Assembly (NCBI GenBank): GCA_950022655.1
Contig: OX465580.1
Location: 98,226,797 to 98,290,796, forward strand
DNA: 64,000 nt
Direction of reading: 5' to 3'
DNA from: Alentia gelatinosa
Lineage: Eukaryota; Annelida; Polychaeta; Phyllodocida; Polynoidae
The notes beneath the pieces were generated by a model, which saw only the letters and a program-made list of their open reading frames with translations, did not search any database and had not been told where the DNA came from. Position 1 is the first letter of the stretch. Each line of letters begins with the position of its first letter. Below are positions 1 through 10,803 of this stretch, in pieces. A program made the position numbers and the translations under genes.

Positions 1-65
1 CGTGGTCCCCATCAATTCAAATACGTAGAAGAAACGCCGTTTTTTACGCCAGTGTGACTGGGGCA

Positions 66-305
66 TGACAACTGCCGCATACTACCTACTGCCGCCTACT
101 GACCGCTGCCGCCTACTGACCGCTGCCGCATCATACCTACTGCCGCCTACTGACCACTGCCGCCTACTGCCAGCCACTGCATATACTACCCGCCGCCGAA
201 TATTATACCCGCCGCCTACTGCCCGCCGCCGCCAATTGACTGTTGCAGCCTACTGCCATCCGCCGCCTACTACCCGCCACCCACCCCCTGCTGGCTGCCA
301 CCGCC
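66..305. repeat. Degenerate CCG-rich minisatellite
   Basis: The stretch is built from imperfect units around CTACTGCCGC and TACTGACCGC, roughly 20-25 bases each, drifting to CCGCC-rich units at the right end. Open frames through it are proline, threonine and arginine-rich low complexity and are not evidence of a gene. Confidence 0.8.
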
Positions 306-818
306 TGTGAAGAACATATCAGTTGTATTCCACGAAGTCCATTTAGCCTCTCCCCTGTCTCTGTTAAATGACTGCCGTTGGAACCCACAAATATTATATC
401 AATCACCTATCAGTGAACGCTCAGCTTAACCAACCCATGATCACTGCCAATTTATCATCCCTACATCCTCTGGATTCCCTGTCCTCAACAACTGCCATAT
501 ATAGAGGTGCAAATCCCCAGGCTGGTTGGAAACCTGCATTTCTCTTCTCTCCCCCGCTCTTTCCTTTGTAACGGAACCTTAACCAAGGCAATACAACAAA
601 ACAAAAACCAGACCTGGAGATGAGAGTCCCCGTTTTATTGCTATCAGAGGAGAACTTTCGGATATTCTTCTCTACAGGTTTTATTGAATTATTTTTCATT
701 GAGTTTCTTCATTTGCATTTCTTTTCGGCCAGGAGATGACGTGGAGGCTGACATTCTAATCGCTCCCCTCCAGATGCCCAGAGTAAGTACGATGTCCGGC
801 AGGAACAATGATGCCCGC

Positions 819-832
819 CCGCTAGGTGGCAG
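819..832 (+). promoter_or_regulatory. CTCF-like binding motif
   Basis: CCGCTAGGTGGCAG matches the conserved bilaterian CTCF core (CCASYAGRKGGCRS type) at nearly every position. Occupancy cannot be inferred from sequence. Confidence 0.45.
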
Positions 833-1302
833 ACACACCCGGTGCGCCCTATCAGTAGAGAACAAAACCCACCGACTTGAACCTGTCAGGCACTGAAATG
901 CAGGGTCTATGGGGGGCTAATCAATTAGACCGTCCACTGTAAAGGGCCAGGGGTGACGAGAGGGGACGGGGTGAGGTGGTCAGCGGCAGGTCCTGCTGGG
1001 AGTCGTGGATGTGGGTGGACGGTGTCCTGGACAGTGGGCGGACAGGAAGTGAGGACAGATGTCGGTGAGACAGACAAGCTGGCAGAAGGGGGTCGGTCCA
1101 CGGACACGCCCATACAAGACAACCCTCTGACGTGTTCAGACAGTTACAGGCTTGGGGAATGGGACCTGGGGAAGGGGGGAGAATGAGAGGGGACAGAGAG
1201 TGTATGGGGTAAGGAGAGAAGAGAAAAGGAGAGTGGGAAAGGGAAAGGAACATGACCCCAACTCCCGGTCACTGTAGCAACGGAAATTGATTTCGAAGAG
1301 GG

Positions 1303-1342
1303 TAAAAATGGCGTTCACGGTGACGACGTCACGCGCATGTGC
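1303..1342 (+). promoter_or_regulatory. Promoter-like cluster (YY1-like, CRE-like, NRF1-like)
   Basis: AAAAATGGCG at 1304-1313 is a YY1-type core that in animal promoters often overlaps the start codon. It is followed within 20 bases by GACGTCAC and GCGCATGTGC. The ATG inside opens a short frame with no recognisable domain. This is inference from motif clustering only. Confidence 0.25.
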
Positions 1343-2475
1343 ACCGGAGAGGTCTGTCAGAAGTAAAGAAAAAACCTCTTTCCTGGCTCTAATGCAATCC
1401 ATTACCAGTCCCCTCCCGTATCAAAGATTACAGGCTCAAGTTCGGCCAGCCCCAAGATTGATGCTTAATTTTTCAGCCGTAATGCCAATGATTTTTTTGA
1501 TGAATTTACCGTAAACATCGTCTGGGAGAGCATCATAGTGGAGCAAATTGGTGATCCATAACTGTGCAGCGTTGAGAGGCACTGCTCCAGCCGATCAGCT
1601 CAAGTCGTGCAAAAATGTTATCCTTTATCAAATGGTTGGCAGAATTTCGTCACAAAAGTATCCCCTTTCGGTGAAGAGCTTGCCAAGAAGTGGACATTGA
1701 TGAATGTTCTAGAAACACACCTTCTACTTCGACTGCTGAAAGTCAATTTGATCAGGGGCTATTAAAAGAATGCCCGCACGCTGTTAATAAAACTCACTTC
1801 CACATTTTCTAGAGTCGCTATTAATAATTCCTAGATGACATGCAAACAACTTTGGTACTCACAGAAAGGGGTGGATCTGGGTTTTTTCCCTTTTTGCATT
1901 TCCCTGGTGAATTGTGGCAGCCGAACAGGTTGTTGATTGGAGATTTTCTCATCATGGTTTTTGTTACGTTTTTCCGTCTGCCCTCAGGGAAAACTAACTT
2001 GTGATTCCCACCCGGAGAGCAAACCAACGTTATTAGAACATCAACGCAGACATGGTCGTCAAAAGGGACGTTTTTCCATCCTGATACAATTCCTATAAAG
2101 GTAAATAGACCGCTAAGAATACCATGAAGGTAACACCATAAAATGACATGTCAATGCCATAAAACAGACAACCTAGAATAGGAGTATGTAATCAATCATA
2201 TCTCCATAAAACCAAGTTTTTTTATCCTCATATGACAATCTCTCAATGATTGCATTATTTAATAGTAAGCTTTGGACATCACGACATTGAAAGATAAAAA
2301 CGTGTCAGGAATCGTCCGAAGAGACGCCAAATCCTTTCTTTAAAACATCAATCGTTTTTCGCTTCTTTGCGAGTACGCTGTGATATCTTCCAGTTCCAAG
2401 TCGTTACTGGGATCATATGAAAAATAATGGAATTAAGGAAATATAAAAAATTAGCCAGAAATTGTAGACAGCCAT

Positions 2476-2760
2476 TTATCCTACCCCTAATAAAAAACGC
2501 CATAGGCTTAACATTAGATTTGTTTATGTCACGGGTGTGACATAAAGTGTTGTTTATGCCACTACTTTCTGATACTGAAAAAATATGGAAACGGGGTAGG
2601 ATAAAATCTAGACGCCACTCGTTTGAGATTGAGTTTATTTATGCCACGCATTTTGTTGTCTCCGTAATGTCACTCGTCTTCGACTCGTGAAATTATGGAG
2701 CCAACAAAATGCGTGGCATAAATAAACTCAGACTGAAACTCGTGACGTCTCTTGATAGTA
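2476..2760 (+). mobile_element. Foldback / HINE-like non-autonomous element, copy H1
   Basis: The element starts TTATCCTACCCCTAATA and continues CATAGGCTTAACATT, both shared with the copy at 8514. An inverted partner GGGGTAGGATAA lies internally at 2593-2604, not at the far end, giving asymmetric terminal inverted repeats. A hairpin follows with perfect 29-base arms at 2630-2658 and 2702-2730, and the 3' end TTGATAGTA is shared with the 8514 copy. Asymmetric inverted repeats plus a 3' hairpin are described for Helentron-associated elements, so that class is inferred. No protein is encoded. Confidence 0.7.
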
Positions 2761-3022
2761 CCCCACACTATACCCGATGTCGAGAAGCTGAACTACCTTA
2801 GCATCCGGATATCTGCTCTTGGTCTCATTTATCAGAGCTCAATACGGTTACACGCTAATATATAAGGTTAGGTTATCTACCCACCTCCCTTTAGATATAC
2901 ACCTAGCCGCATAATATTGCCATTCAGATTTTAACTGTTCAGATTTCTACCGGTGAGTGTTGAATGTTTATACTCGATATTAACAGATAAAAACAGCCGT
3001 GATCACCGAGGACCAGACGCGT

Positions 3023-3175
3023 AATATAGAGAAACAGGCTTACTGTCTCCGTACGGATAAAATACGCGGTAAAATCGGCGATCAGATGAACCGATGCCTC
3101 CGGCATCGGTTCATCTGATCGCCGATTTTACCAAGTATTTTATCCGTACGGAGACAGTCAGCCTGTTTCTCTATT
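3023..3175. repeat. Near-perfect palindrome of about 150 bp
   Basis: Two arms of about 75 bases, centred near 3099-3100 on GATGCC-TCC-GGCATC, are reverse complements apart from a few mismatches near AATACGCGG against CCAAGTATT. The spacer is only about 3 bases. It could be a foldback transposon or a fixed cruciform-forming palindrome. No flanking duplication was established. Confidence 0.85.
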
Positions 3176-5860
3176 ATTATATACCTTAAAATATCGAATT
3201 TTTAACTTTGCTACTGGGGGAATATTTGGATTTTGCTGCCGTACATGCCCCGTACGCCACATACATACCCCATACGTCACCTAGGTGTCGTACGGGTATA
3301 AATACGACATGGGTAGGAGCGGGCAGTATGTGTAGGATATACTACCACAGGTATATAATAATATATCCGAACGCATGCGAGGATATTACTTAGGGTCTGG
3401 TCCGAGGAGATTACGACTGCTTTTATTTGAAACCACGATTCGTCGCTAATAACTACCGTGCTTTAACATTGCCCAAGATTTGAAATTCGATTGATGAACT
3501 AGTTCACGTTTCACCCGCTAGGGGCCTGGTGACGTTTTGGGGACTTTTTGCTGTAAACTCCTTCTTTAAGATGAAGGAGATTACGGGCCTCCGTAAAATC
3601 TCCTAGTTGTTAATTACACCCACCCGCAATTCACAGTTCAATGCCGTATTCGACTGAATAATAATAGGGAATGATGTCCTCATGTCAGTGGGCACAGAAT
3701 ATAGGTTTCAGAGAGTAGGATATGCGCATCCTTATATACTAGGAGCATATGTTATTTCCATTCATAATGGAAGAGCGCGGTATACCAAAATCTGATAAAA
3801 TGATAGTAAGAGAATATCAATAATTTAGTATATTTCTTTTGAGATGTTTGTCATTTGTTGGCTAACGTTTTTGATTTTGACTTATACCTGGTCTAGCATA
3901 CCACAGATCACATTCAACTTGTTGTGGTTGTGACTGAATCTTTCATTTAGGGTCTTGGTCAACTGCCCTACTTCTCTGGCTAATAGATCAGCTATGCCAC
4001 TCAGTTTGCTCTTTGACACACGTTCACATGGTCACTCAGTCAGTTCTATTTAAAGGAACCAAGTCAGTAGTGAGGCAGGGATACAGGATACAGGGATACT
4101 GGCCACCTGATCCTTTTACCAGGCCTTTATAGTTGGTGCATGGATAGTGAAGGGTTAGATTCTCTGCAGTAAGCTGAAAGCCTGTGTGAGCATTCTAACC
4201 TCTCTAGATGACGTATATGAGCGCGATTTCCCGCGCTCAATTACGGTAGAATGTTCAAAGACTTGACACATTTGGAAGAAGATGGAGATGTGGTTTTCCC
4301 CGTTATCAAATTTATTCATTCACCTTTTATATCCCAGAATGTATTACGATGTGAACAACTATCACTATATACCAAGTACAGATAAAAGGGGTGTTATATA
4401 AGCTAATTTTAACTGGCTAGATTATCTTTGACCCAATTATGTTAGACCGTTGATTGTACAATGTAAATAAAAGGGGGCCATCCAGAATCCAGAATGCATG
4501 TATGCATTGAGGGGGAATGGGGTCAAGCGTTTTGGAAATTATGCGTACGTGGCATCTTTTAATATATTGCGTATAAATTGTGGCAACAGGGGAGGGGGTC
4601 AGAACTTTACTGTACATCCGATCCTTTATAGATGGCCCGAATGTTTGCCCATTATATATAATCTAATCGGCAGAAATAACTAACGGGTTAATTACAATAT
4701 ATTCATGGCTTGTTTGTTCTTTTACATTTATAGCCTATAAACTTAGATGAGCAAATAGCCTTGACAGGGAGACACGAGGCCAGATGGCCAGTGTCGTCTG
4801 TCATTCTATATTTTTTAAACTATTGGCAGGTGCAGGCCTCTTCAAACAGCGAGGCACACACACATCATTATGCTTAAGGACACGTCGCCCGACAACCGCC
4901 TGGCAGGAAGGAGAGAGGGGGCAGCGGGCAGTGTTCTGCTTGGGTGATTTTGACCTCTCCAAAGGTTACACAAAGACCCGTTAAGTGGTCCGCAGGAGCT
5001 GAGGGTGCAACTGACGCGGTTTTTATGTTTGTTTTTTTTGGTTGTTTTGTTTCAAGTAAATCTATAGACTGTACAACAACGTGCCTCCAGGCGATCTTCC
5101 ACGTAGTCGTCACGGGTAAAATGTTGGACGAATATGTAGATACAGGACCTTACATAACACCACATCCATTTACACATCATATGCCCCAGTATATTAAGAC
5201 TATAGGGCAAAAGTTGTTCTAGCTATTGTGAGCATACATTAATACTTATAATACACAACAGACTTGTGGTCTTAGGACCTATTCGGTGACTTACTTACAA
5301 CGCTACCACCTTCTATTTAACACACTTGGCAACTCCTCCTTAACTTTCCCTTTGAAATTTTCAGTTAAACCTAATTTCTAGGTCTCTAGTGTAAGCTATC
5401 CCACATATATTAGACCATATATAGGGTGAGTGTCTTTATTTTTAAATTTTTGGTAGTTTCAATTTAATGGGTGTTTTTAAATCGTCTCTTGTTCTCACTT
5501 TCTCAGTTTCAAAAATATGATCTAAGTTTATGGGCCACTAATTTACTTGCGTTGGCGAAGATGACTGGGCCCGATCAAGGTGGATCATAGAAACCAGGTT
5601 CCAGCCAGTCGAGATCATAACGTGAAGGGAAGAGATGTAAATAATGCTGTATAATTACCATTGGAAACTTTGTCAAAAGTAAGAATACCGAAGGATAAAG
5701 ACGAAGAAAGAACAGAAACAGACAGATGGTGATATATATGTGAGATCCAAAAGAAACACTTAAGAATTATTCTTGTTTATTTGAGAAACACCACTTAATT
5801 TTTCTAGAGGGATTTGTGGATTACAGATCATATACGATTGATCACACATGTAATTCTGTT
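3176..5860. other. Gene-free AT-rich stretch, nothing assigned
   Basis: Only short chance frames occur. A small imperfect palindrome centred on CCTAGG lies at about 3265-3300, and a short hairpin with arms AGGAGATTAC at about 3574-3606. I see no domain, RNA gene or repeat family I can name. Confidence 0.4.
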
Positions 5861-6170
5861 CATACTGTTAGGCAGCTGACGTAAGTTTCATTGTACTGCT
5901 ATTATATGCAGGTGGAAGTTTAGAATCAGCTTGCATGCGATGAAGAATTATTATTTTCTTCACACAATAATAACCTATACCAGGACATATGTATGGAGAT
6001 ATATAAAGTATATATAGGTTTAAATGGGAAACAAGGCTCAGGGGAGCAGGGCTGGTACCGCCCACTGCGGGGCTAGGCGGGCACGACCAGCTACCTCCAG
6101 GGGTCCGGTCACTCTCCCCCTGGTGCACGCACAGTCAGCACACGCTCTGCTTTATGCTCTAAGCATTACC

Positions 6171-6578
6171 ATGGCGGACGGAATAGAGTCCACCCCCAAC
6201 TTTGACTTCACGACGTGGGTGAAAGCTTCAGGCCTCAAACAAAAGATGACGGAAGTCCTTGTTCAAGACGACTACGCAGACTACAATGTCCTGATGATCT
6301 TGACAAAGCAGGATGTCAAAGAGATCTAGGTCCCCCCGGGACAGGCTAGAAGACTGCCACAAGCACTGGCTACACTAGGCAACCACCGGTTTGCGGAGTT
6401 CATCCTGGAGGAGAGTATGGCCTCAGAGAGCGATGATGAGGAAAAAAGGAGCAACACAGCCGAACCAAAAAAGGGAGGAAGCAACAAGACGGCACTCCTG
6501 GATGCGGCAGCAGGCTGGGAGAAAGTCAGCGGGCTTCTCACACCACAAGGCAGGCTACAACCCCCCTCCAGTGGATAA
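6171..6578 (+). pseudogene. SAM-domain-like reading frame with one internal TAG
   Basis: The start is chosen for an excellent Kozak context (ACCATGG) at 6171. The frame reads MADGIESTPNFDFTTWVKAS, then a helix-rich segment with KQKMTEVLVQDDYADYNVL and LTKQDVKEI. This spacing of W, V, hydrophobics and LT-x-x-DVKEI is typical of sterile alpha motif (SAM) domains, which mediate protein oligomerisation. A TAG at 6327-6329 falls where SAM domains normally continue into a PGQARRL-type last helix. That helix is present immediately downstream in the same frame (VPPGQARRLPQALATLGN), followed by an acidic then lysine-rich tail ending at TAA 6576-6578. So there is one stop and no frameshift. The last codons overlap the left arm of the inverted-repeat element that begins at 6556. 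It may be a decayed gene fragment captured by, or belonging to, that element. Function beyond SAM is unknown. Confidence 0.55.
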
Positions 6579-7746
6579 ATGAATAGTACATATATAATCC
6601 TATATCATTCATATATATATATGGTCATTTCTCCCAGATCGTGATCGATGCCCACGTACGGTGACCAAAATTTCAAACTTGTTATATCTTGGTAAAAGAA
6701 GTGGAAATATTTAGTAGAACACAATACCTTACATGTGTAAAAGTTGGGAACACTAATCTTTATTAGATATTTATTTATTAGCTGAATGACTTTAACCTTG
6801 TAACCCATATGTCACCGTACGTGGGCATGTGTGTTTGACAAGGTTTTAGGGGAAATATTAATTGTTAATTAATAGCAGAATCAGAATTTTATTTTTAGAA
6901 AATGAGGCTCTACTTGTATTGAGTAAATTAGAGTTGATTAATATTATTCAGAATACAATGCCCACGTACGGTGACCGACCCACGTACGGTGACATGGTTA
7001 AAAACACATGTATATTTCTTAGCATTAACATGCCTGAAGTCTTTGCAAATTGCAGGTGTTGATTGTTCCATTATTTTCTGTTTTTGTGCAAAATATCATT
7101 CAATTATATTGTAAATCTTTTTCCTTACATAAGCAAAACCTAATAATATCTGCCCATGTACGGTGACCAAATAGAGTTCACCACCCATGTTCATTTAGCT
7201 GTGGTTTGTTTGATGGAAGAATTATTGTTTACTTTACAGATGTTATAAAACTTGTACACATGCCTCCATAATTTGGATTATTAAAAAGTACCCAACAAAT
7301 TACTTTTTCATTTCTTTTTTTTATCTTTTAAAGTTGCTTGCCCATGTACGGTGACATACCCTTCACCACTTATTTTTTTAACTTAGACTAGATATAAATT
7401 TGACTATCCAAACATTCATTATGTTTTATAAGTTCTGCAACACATTTGGGGGTATCATACATTCAGAACAGATATCTATTCATAACTAAAATTCTACAGG
7501 AGCTCTTCAAAATTTGGTTGTGGAGGTTTCAACTACAAATTTAGACCTTAAAATGCTTATTTTGGGGGTTTATCCTTTTTCATTCATGATAAAGGTGCAT
7601 AAAAGTGGGGTTCCCCTGCCAAATCTTTCATTTCTACATAGTTTGATATCGTTTTTAATACTATATATTGACATAAAAATATGAAAATGATCGTTTGTAA
7701 TTTTGGTCACCGTACGTGGGCATCGATCACGATCTGGGAGAATTGA

Positions 7747-7811
<65 letters not shown>

Positions 7812-7864
7812 TGATATAGGGTTATATATGTATCTATTTATTTATCCACTGAAGAGGGGTTGTA
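6556..7864. mobile_element. Inverted-repeat element with seven internal CCCAYGTACGGTGAC motifs
   Basis: Left arm 6556-6678 and right arm 7693-7864 are inverted copies: both contain AGTGGATAAAT, TATATCATTCATATAT, TCTCCCAGATCGTGATCGAT and CCCACGTACGGTGACC in the same order. The right arm is longer because its AT tract has expanded. The roughly 1-kb interior carries further copies of the same 15-16-base motif. Forward copies start at 6651, 6961, 6979, 7153 and 7341, and reverse copies lie at 6811-6825 and 7705-7720. Repeated subterminal motifs are usual transposase-binding sites in cut-and-paste elements, so a non-autonomous DNA transposon or foldback element is inferred. No target duplication was identified. 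Confidence 0.65.
7749..7808. repeat. (AT)n microsatellite
   Basis: About 30 uninterrupted AT dinucleotides sit inside the right arm of the inverted-repeat element. The equivalent position in the left arm has only about five, so the tract expanded after the arms formed. Confidence 0.95.
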
Positions 7865-8513
7865 TATAATATTACATATATATTCGTATATATATCGAAT
7901 GGACTCAGTATGAATATTCACCTCAGGGCACTGACCTGCTTCCGTTGGTGGGTTGGTTGATGCATACAATACGGAATCCATGGTGACTGTTCATACCCAG
8001 GTCGTCCAAGCCGCTCCTTACGGTCCTGCTACCTTCAACCCCAGCCTTTGACCTGCTCAGTTGAATAATCGCGTTGGTTTGTGGGAAAAAAAGACTATTT
8101 TACGTATGTACATTGTGGCCGGTTTATGGATTTTTGAATCGGATGTGGATGTTCCAAAACTTCCATCACACTAGTGATGAATACAATGAAGAAAGAACGA
8201 TGTGCTGAGCCTTGAGGTACTCCTGAAGGTATATTTGCATTACCGCAAATCCCACGAGACTGCGATACTTAAATATGAATCAATGAGACTACATTCTCCA
8301 CTTGCAATCCTGGACTACCTGGTGATAATGCCTATGCAGGTCATCTTCATAACCACGACTACTTCATATATGTGCTCATTCCATTTTTTGTTGAGGTAAA
8401 CAGGCAGAATCACTATATTTTACCTTTTTACCCAAAGTCAAACACTCCCGACATATACAATACAACCCCGCTTCTGGGACACCCCTTTTAAGGGCACACC
8501 AAAGCATAATATA
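7865..8513. other. Gene-free stretch
   Basis: No coding region, RNA gene or repeat family is recognised here, only short chance frames between two mobile elements. Confidence 0.4.
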
Positions 8514-8820
8514 TTATCCTACCCCTAATATAAAATCCCATAGGCTTAACATTGAGTTTCCGTATGCCACGCTGACTGCAATACGGAGTTTTATATGCCA
8601 TTAGTGGCATACAGAATTGTTATCACGTAATATTCCAAAATCGAGGAGACGGGGTAGGAGAAAATCAAAACCTGATTCGTTTTATTCTTGGCCACCACAT
8701 GCCACTCCTGGAGTTTTGGCTCTGGACCTCACTCGGCTTCGCCTCATGAAGTCACTATGCCAAACTCCAGTCGTGGCATACAGTGGCCAAGATTAAAACT
8801 CATCCAGTTTTATGATAGTA
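8514..8820 (+). mobile_element. Foldback / HINE-like element, copy H2
   Basis: The copy shares with H1 the 5' end TTATCCTACCCCTAATA, the CCATAGGCTTAACATT block, the internal inverted block GGGGTAGGA at 8651-8659 and the 3' end TGATAGTA. The main hairpin has arms 8679-8720 and 8759-8799 (about 41 bases, 85% or so matched) around a loop containing CTCACTCGGCTTCGCCTCAT. A smaller hairpin (TATGCCA-TTAG-TGGCATA) lies at 8591-8608. The arm sequence differs from that of H1, while the ends and loop style are conserved. Confidence 0.7.
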
Positions 8821-9832
8821 TCAACTGTATGAAGATATTATATACTATACATAGCCCAACCAACGGCAGACTGAAAACTCTGCTTAAAGGAGGACCCAGC
8901 TTAAGGGGACAGTTTGCTTGGAACCGAGAGTGGCCCCTTAAGTGGGGTTTTACTGTATGTCGTTATCGCGTATCATTCAAGTGGAAGGCTACCGTAGTGA
9001 TCTGAGTCATCTATCTATGTTTTTAATAACATTAGGTAAGCTACATTGAATTACAACTAATTAGGCATTAATGGCTAGGAGCCATTCATGAATTACGTCG
9101 GCAGTGAAAGGTGTTGGGGACGGTGAAGTATTGCCCTTTAATACATTGCATACACGATGAAGAGAAGTGAGGGGTAAAATTTTCAGAAATTTGCATACAT
9201 ACTTTATGGATGACTCACAAGACCTACCGGCTAGATAGGCGGATAACAATCAGCCAATACTGTGTTTTCAATCAAATCCATTACAAGTGTTTAGTTACGA
9301 TGGTTCTCCAAAATGACCATGAATTGATATCCTTCATCTTCGAATCCCTTTTGCATTCATTATTGGCGATTAAGACTTTAATATCGATAAACAGTTACGA
9401 GTTTTTTAAAGGTTCCGTTTTAATTTACATTGCTGTATACAAAACCTTAAATTGCTAATATCAATGCATAGGCTGGATTCCTTCCTCCAAATTGTTCTTT
9501 ATATCTCCTTAATTTCTTTATTAATTCACTTAGAGTTCTTACAATAAAACACTATGGTTCGAGCCTGATATCATTGATTATCTATTGTTTCTTTATTTGA
9601 GACATGAAATGCAGTTTGAATTTTTTAGCACACAACTAAGACATCAGGATAGAAGAAAGATTCATGACCTCTTTATCAATGTAAAGTCACTTGATGCTTA
9701 CACTGTGATCAACCTTTATCTAATGATAAAAACTATATGCGCAAAAACACTGTCTTAGAGTTAGGGGTGTCTTTTACACTTACTTATAATATAAAGTAAA
9801 CGCACGCATATCTCGATATAAATCTCTACATA
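8821..9832. other. Gene-free stretch
   Basis: The stretch is AT-rich with no recognisable coding, RNA or repeat signal. Confidence 0.4.
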
Positions 9833-10296
9833 CACTGCACGAAACTTACCGCTTTACATATGTATGCGAAATGCGTCTAACAGTAAGATTTTGCGTCTAG
9901 AAGTTAGACCTGTTATCCGTCTCGTAAACGCCTTATCTAGTGGCGTATATACATGTCCATAGTGCGGTCTCATATACGTCATATATACACCTGATTCCGT
10001 TGTATATACACCAACATCCAATAGTTCCGATCTTTGCAACTTGGGGACACTACTGGTAGCATATTTCATTTGCCATTAACCATCCAAGTCTGTGTTATAT
10101 GAAAATTGCAATTTTATATTACCAATTTATTTTATAAAAACCTAATTAAATATAAATTGATTAATTACACAAAGTAAACCTTGCATTATGTTGTTTTTTT
10201 AATGTTTTTTCTAATAGATCTTACTTTCAAACACCATTTCAATGTGTAGACAGTCAGGCTTAGTATATAATCGCCTCCTGCCTCTCTGTGCACCTG

Positions 10297-10350
10297 AAGT
10301 CCGACTCCCGACTCCGACTCCGACTCCAACTCCGACTCCGACTCCGACTC
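10297..10350 (+). repeat. (CCGACT)n hexanucleotide tract
   Basis: Tandem CCGACT/CCAACT hexamers lie inside element G1. They translate on the minus strand as a serine-glutamate repeat, which explains the open frame there. Confidence 0.85.
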
Positions 10351-10370
10351 TACAATAATCCGTCTACAAA

Positions 10371-10500
10371 GGGGGGCGGGGGTTGTGTACCAGGGCTTCA
10401 CTGTGGGTAGAGTGGTGGGGGGGTGGTGGGGTGTCGGGGGGGGGGGGGGGGGTTGGGGCGGTAGGGGGTGGGGTTGGGAGGTGGCGGGTGGCGGGTCAGT
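10371..10500 (+). repeat. G-rich tract with G-quadruplex potential
   Basis: Many runs of three or more G lie on the plus strand, including one run of about 18. Several four-run combinations can be drawn with short loops. The glycine-rich open frames over it come from this composition. Confidence 0.8.
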
Positions 10501-10803
10501 GTTGGTGTATCCTCTACCAACACCCACAGGCCTGGGCGGGCTGCGGGTCGCAATTTTTTTTTTGTGGCATCATATATACGCCTGGCGTATATATATATTG
10601 CGCAGAGTACATTTTATCTTAAATACGCCAGGCGTGAAAGACAGCCAAGTCGCGCGCGTCTACATATGGAAACTGTCTCGTAGACGCCCGAAACGTAGGC
10701 GCGTATAAGAGGTGTATACAAGTATAAACAAGCCACGATACAGCCGATACGTGCGTTATCGCAATGGCGTATATATATGTAAAATAGTGGTTTTCGTCCA
10801 GTG

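Larger units (their letters stand above)
306..2475. other. Gene-free stretch with one CTCF-like site and a promoter-like patch
   Basis: I see no credible coding region. The part near 800-1200 is GC-richer and the part from 1500 is AT-rich. The only specific signals are the CTCF-like match at 819-832 and a patch at 1303-1342. That patch has a YY1-like AAAAATGGCG followed by a CRE-like GACGTCAC and an NRF1-like GCGCATGTGC. Confidence 0.4.
9833..10803. mobile_element. CACTG-ended TIR element with 3-bp TSD, copy G1 (CMC/CACTA-like)
   Basis: The left end CACTGCACGAAACTTACC and the reverse complement of the right end, CACTGGACGAAAACCACT, are terminal inverted repeats flanked on both sides by ATA, a 3-bp target duplication. 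A second copy at 32391 shares the ends and long internal blocks (CATATATACACCTGATTC, CAATAGTTCCGATCT, TACAGCCGATAC). CACTG/CACTA ends with a 3-bp duplication are characteristic of the CACTA-Mirage-Chapaev superfamily. There is no transposase frame, so the element is non-autonomous. The interior carries a (CCGACT)n tract and a very G-rich segment. Confidence 0.7.

Noticed and set aside
65..310. Open frame through the left-end minisatellite
   Set aside because: Low-complexity translation of CCG-rich repeats.
10385..10708. Glycine-rich and serine-glutamate-rich open frames
   Set aside because: Direct consequence of the G-run and CCGACT repeats in a transposon copy.
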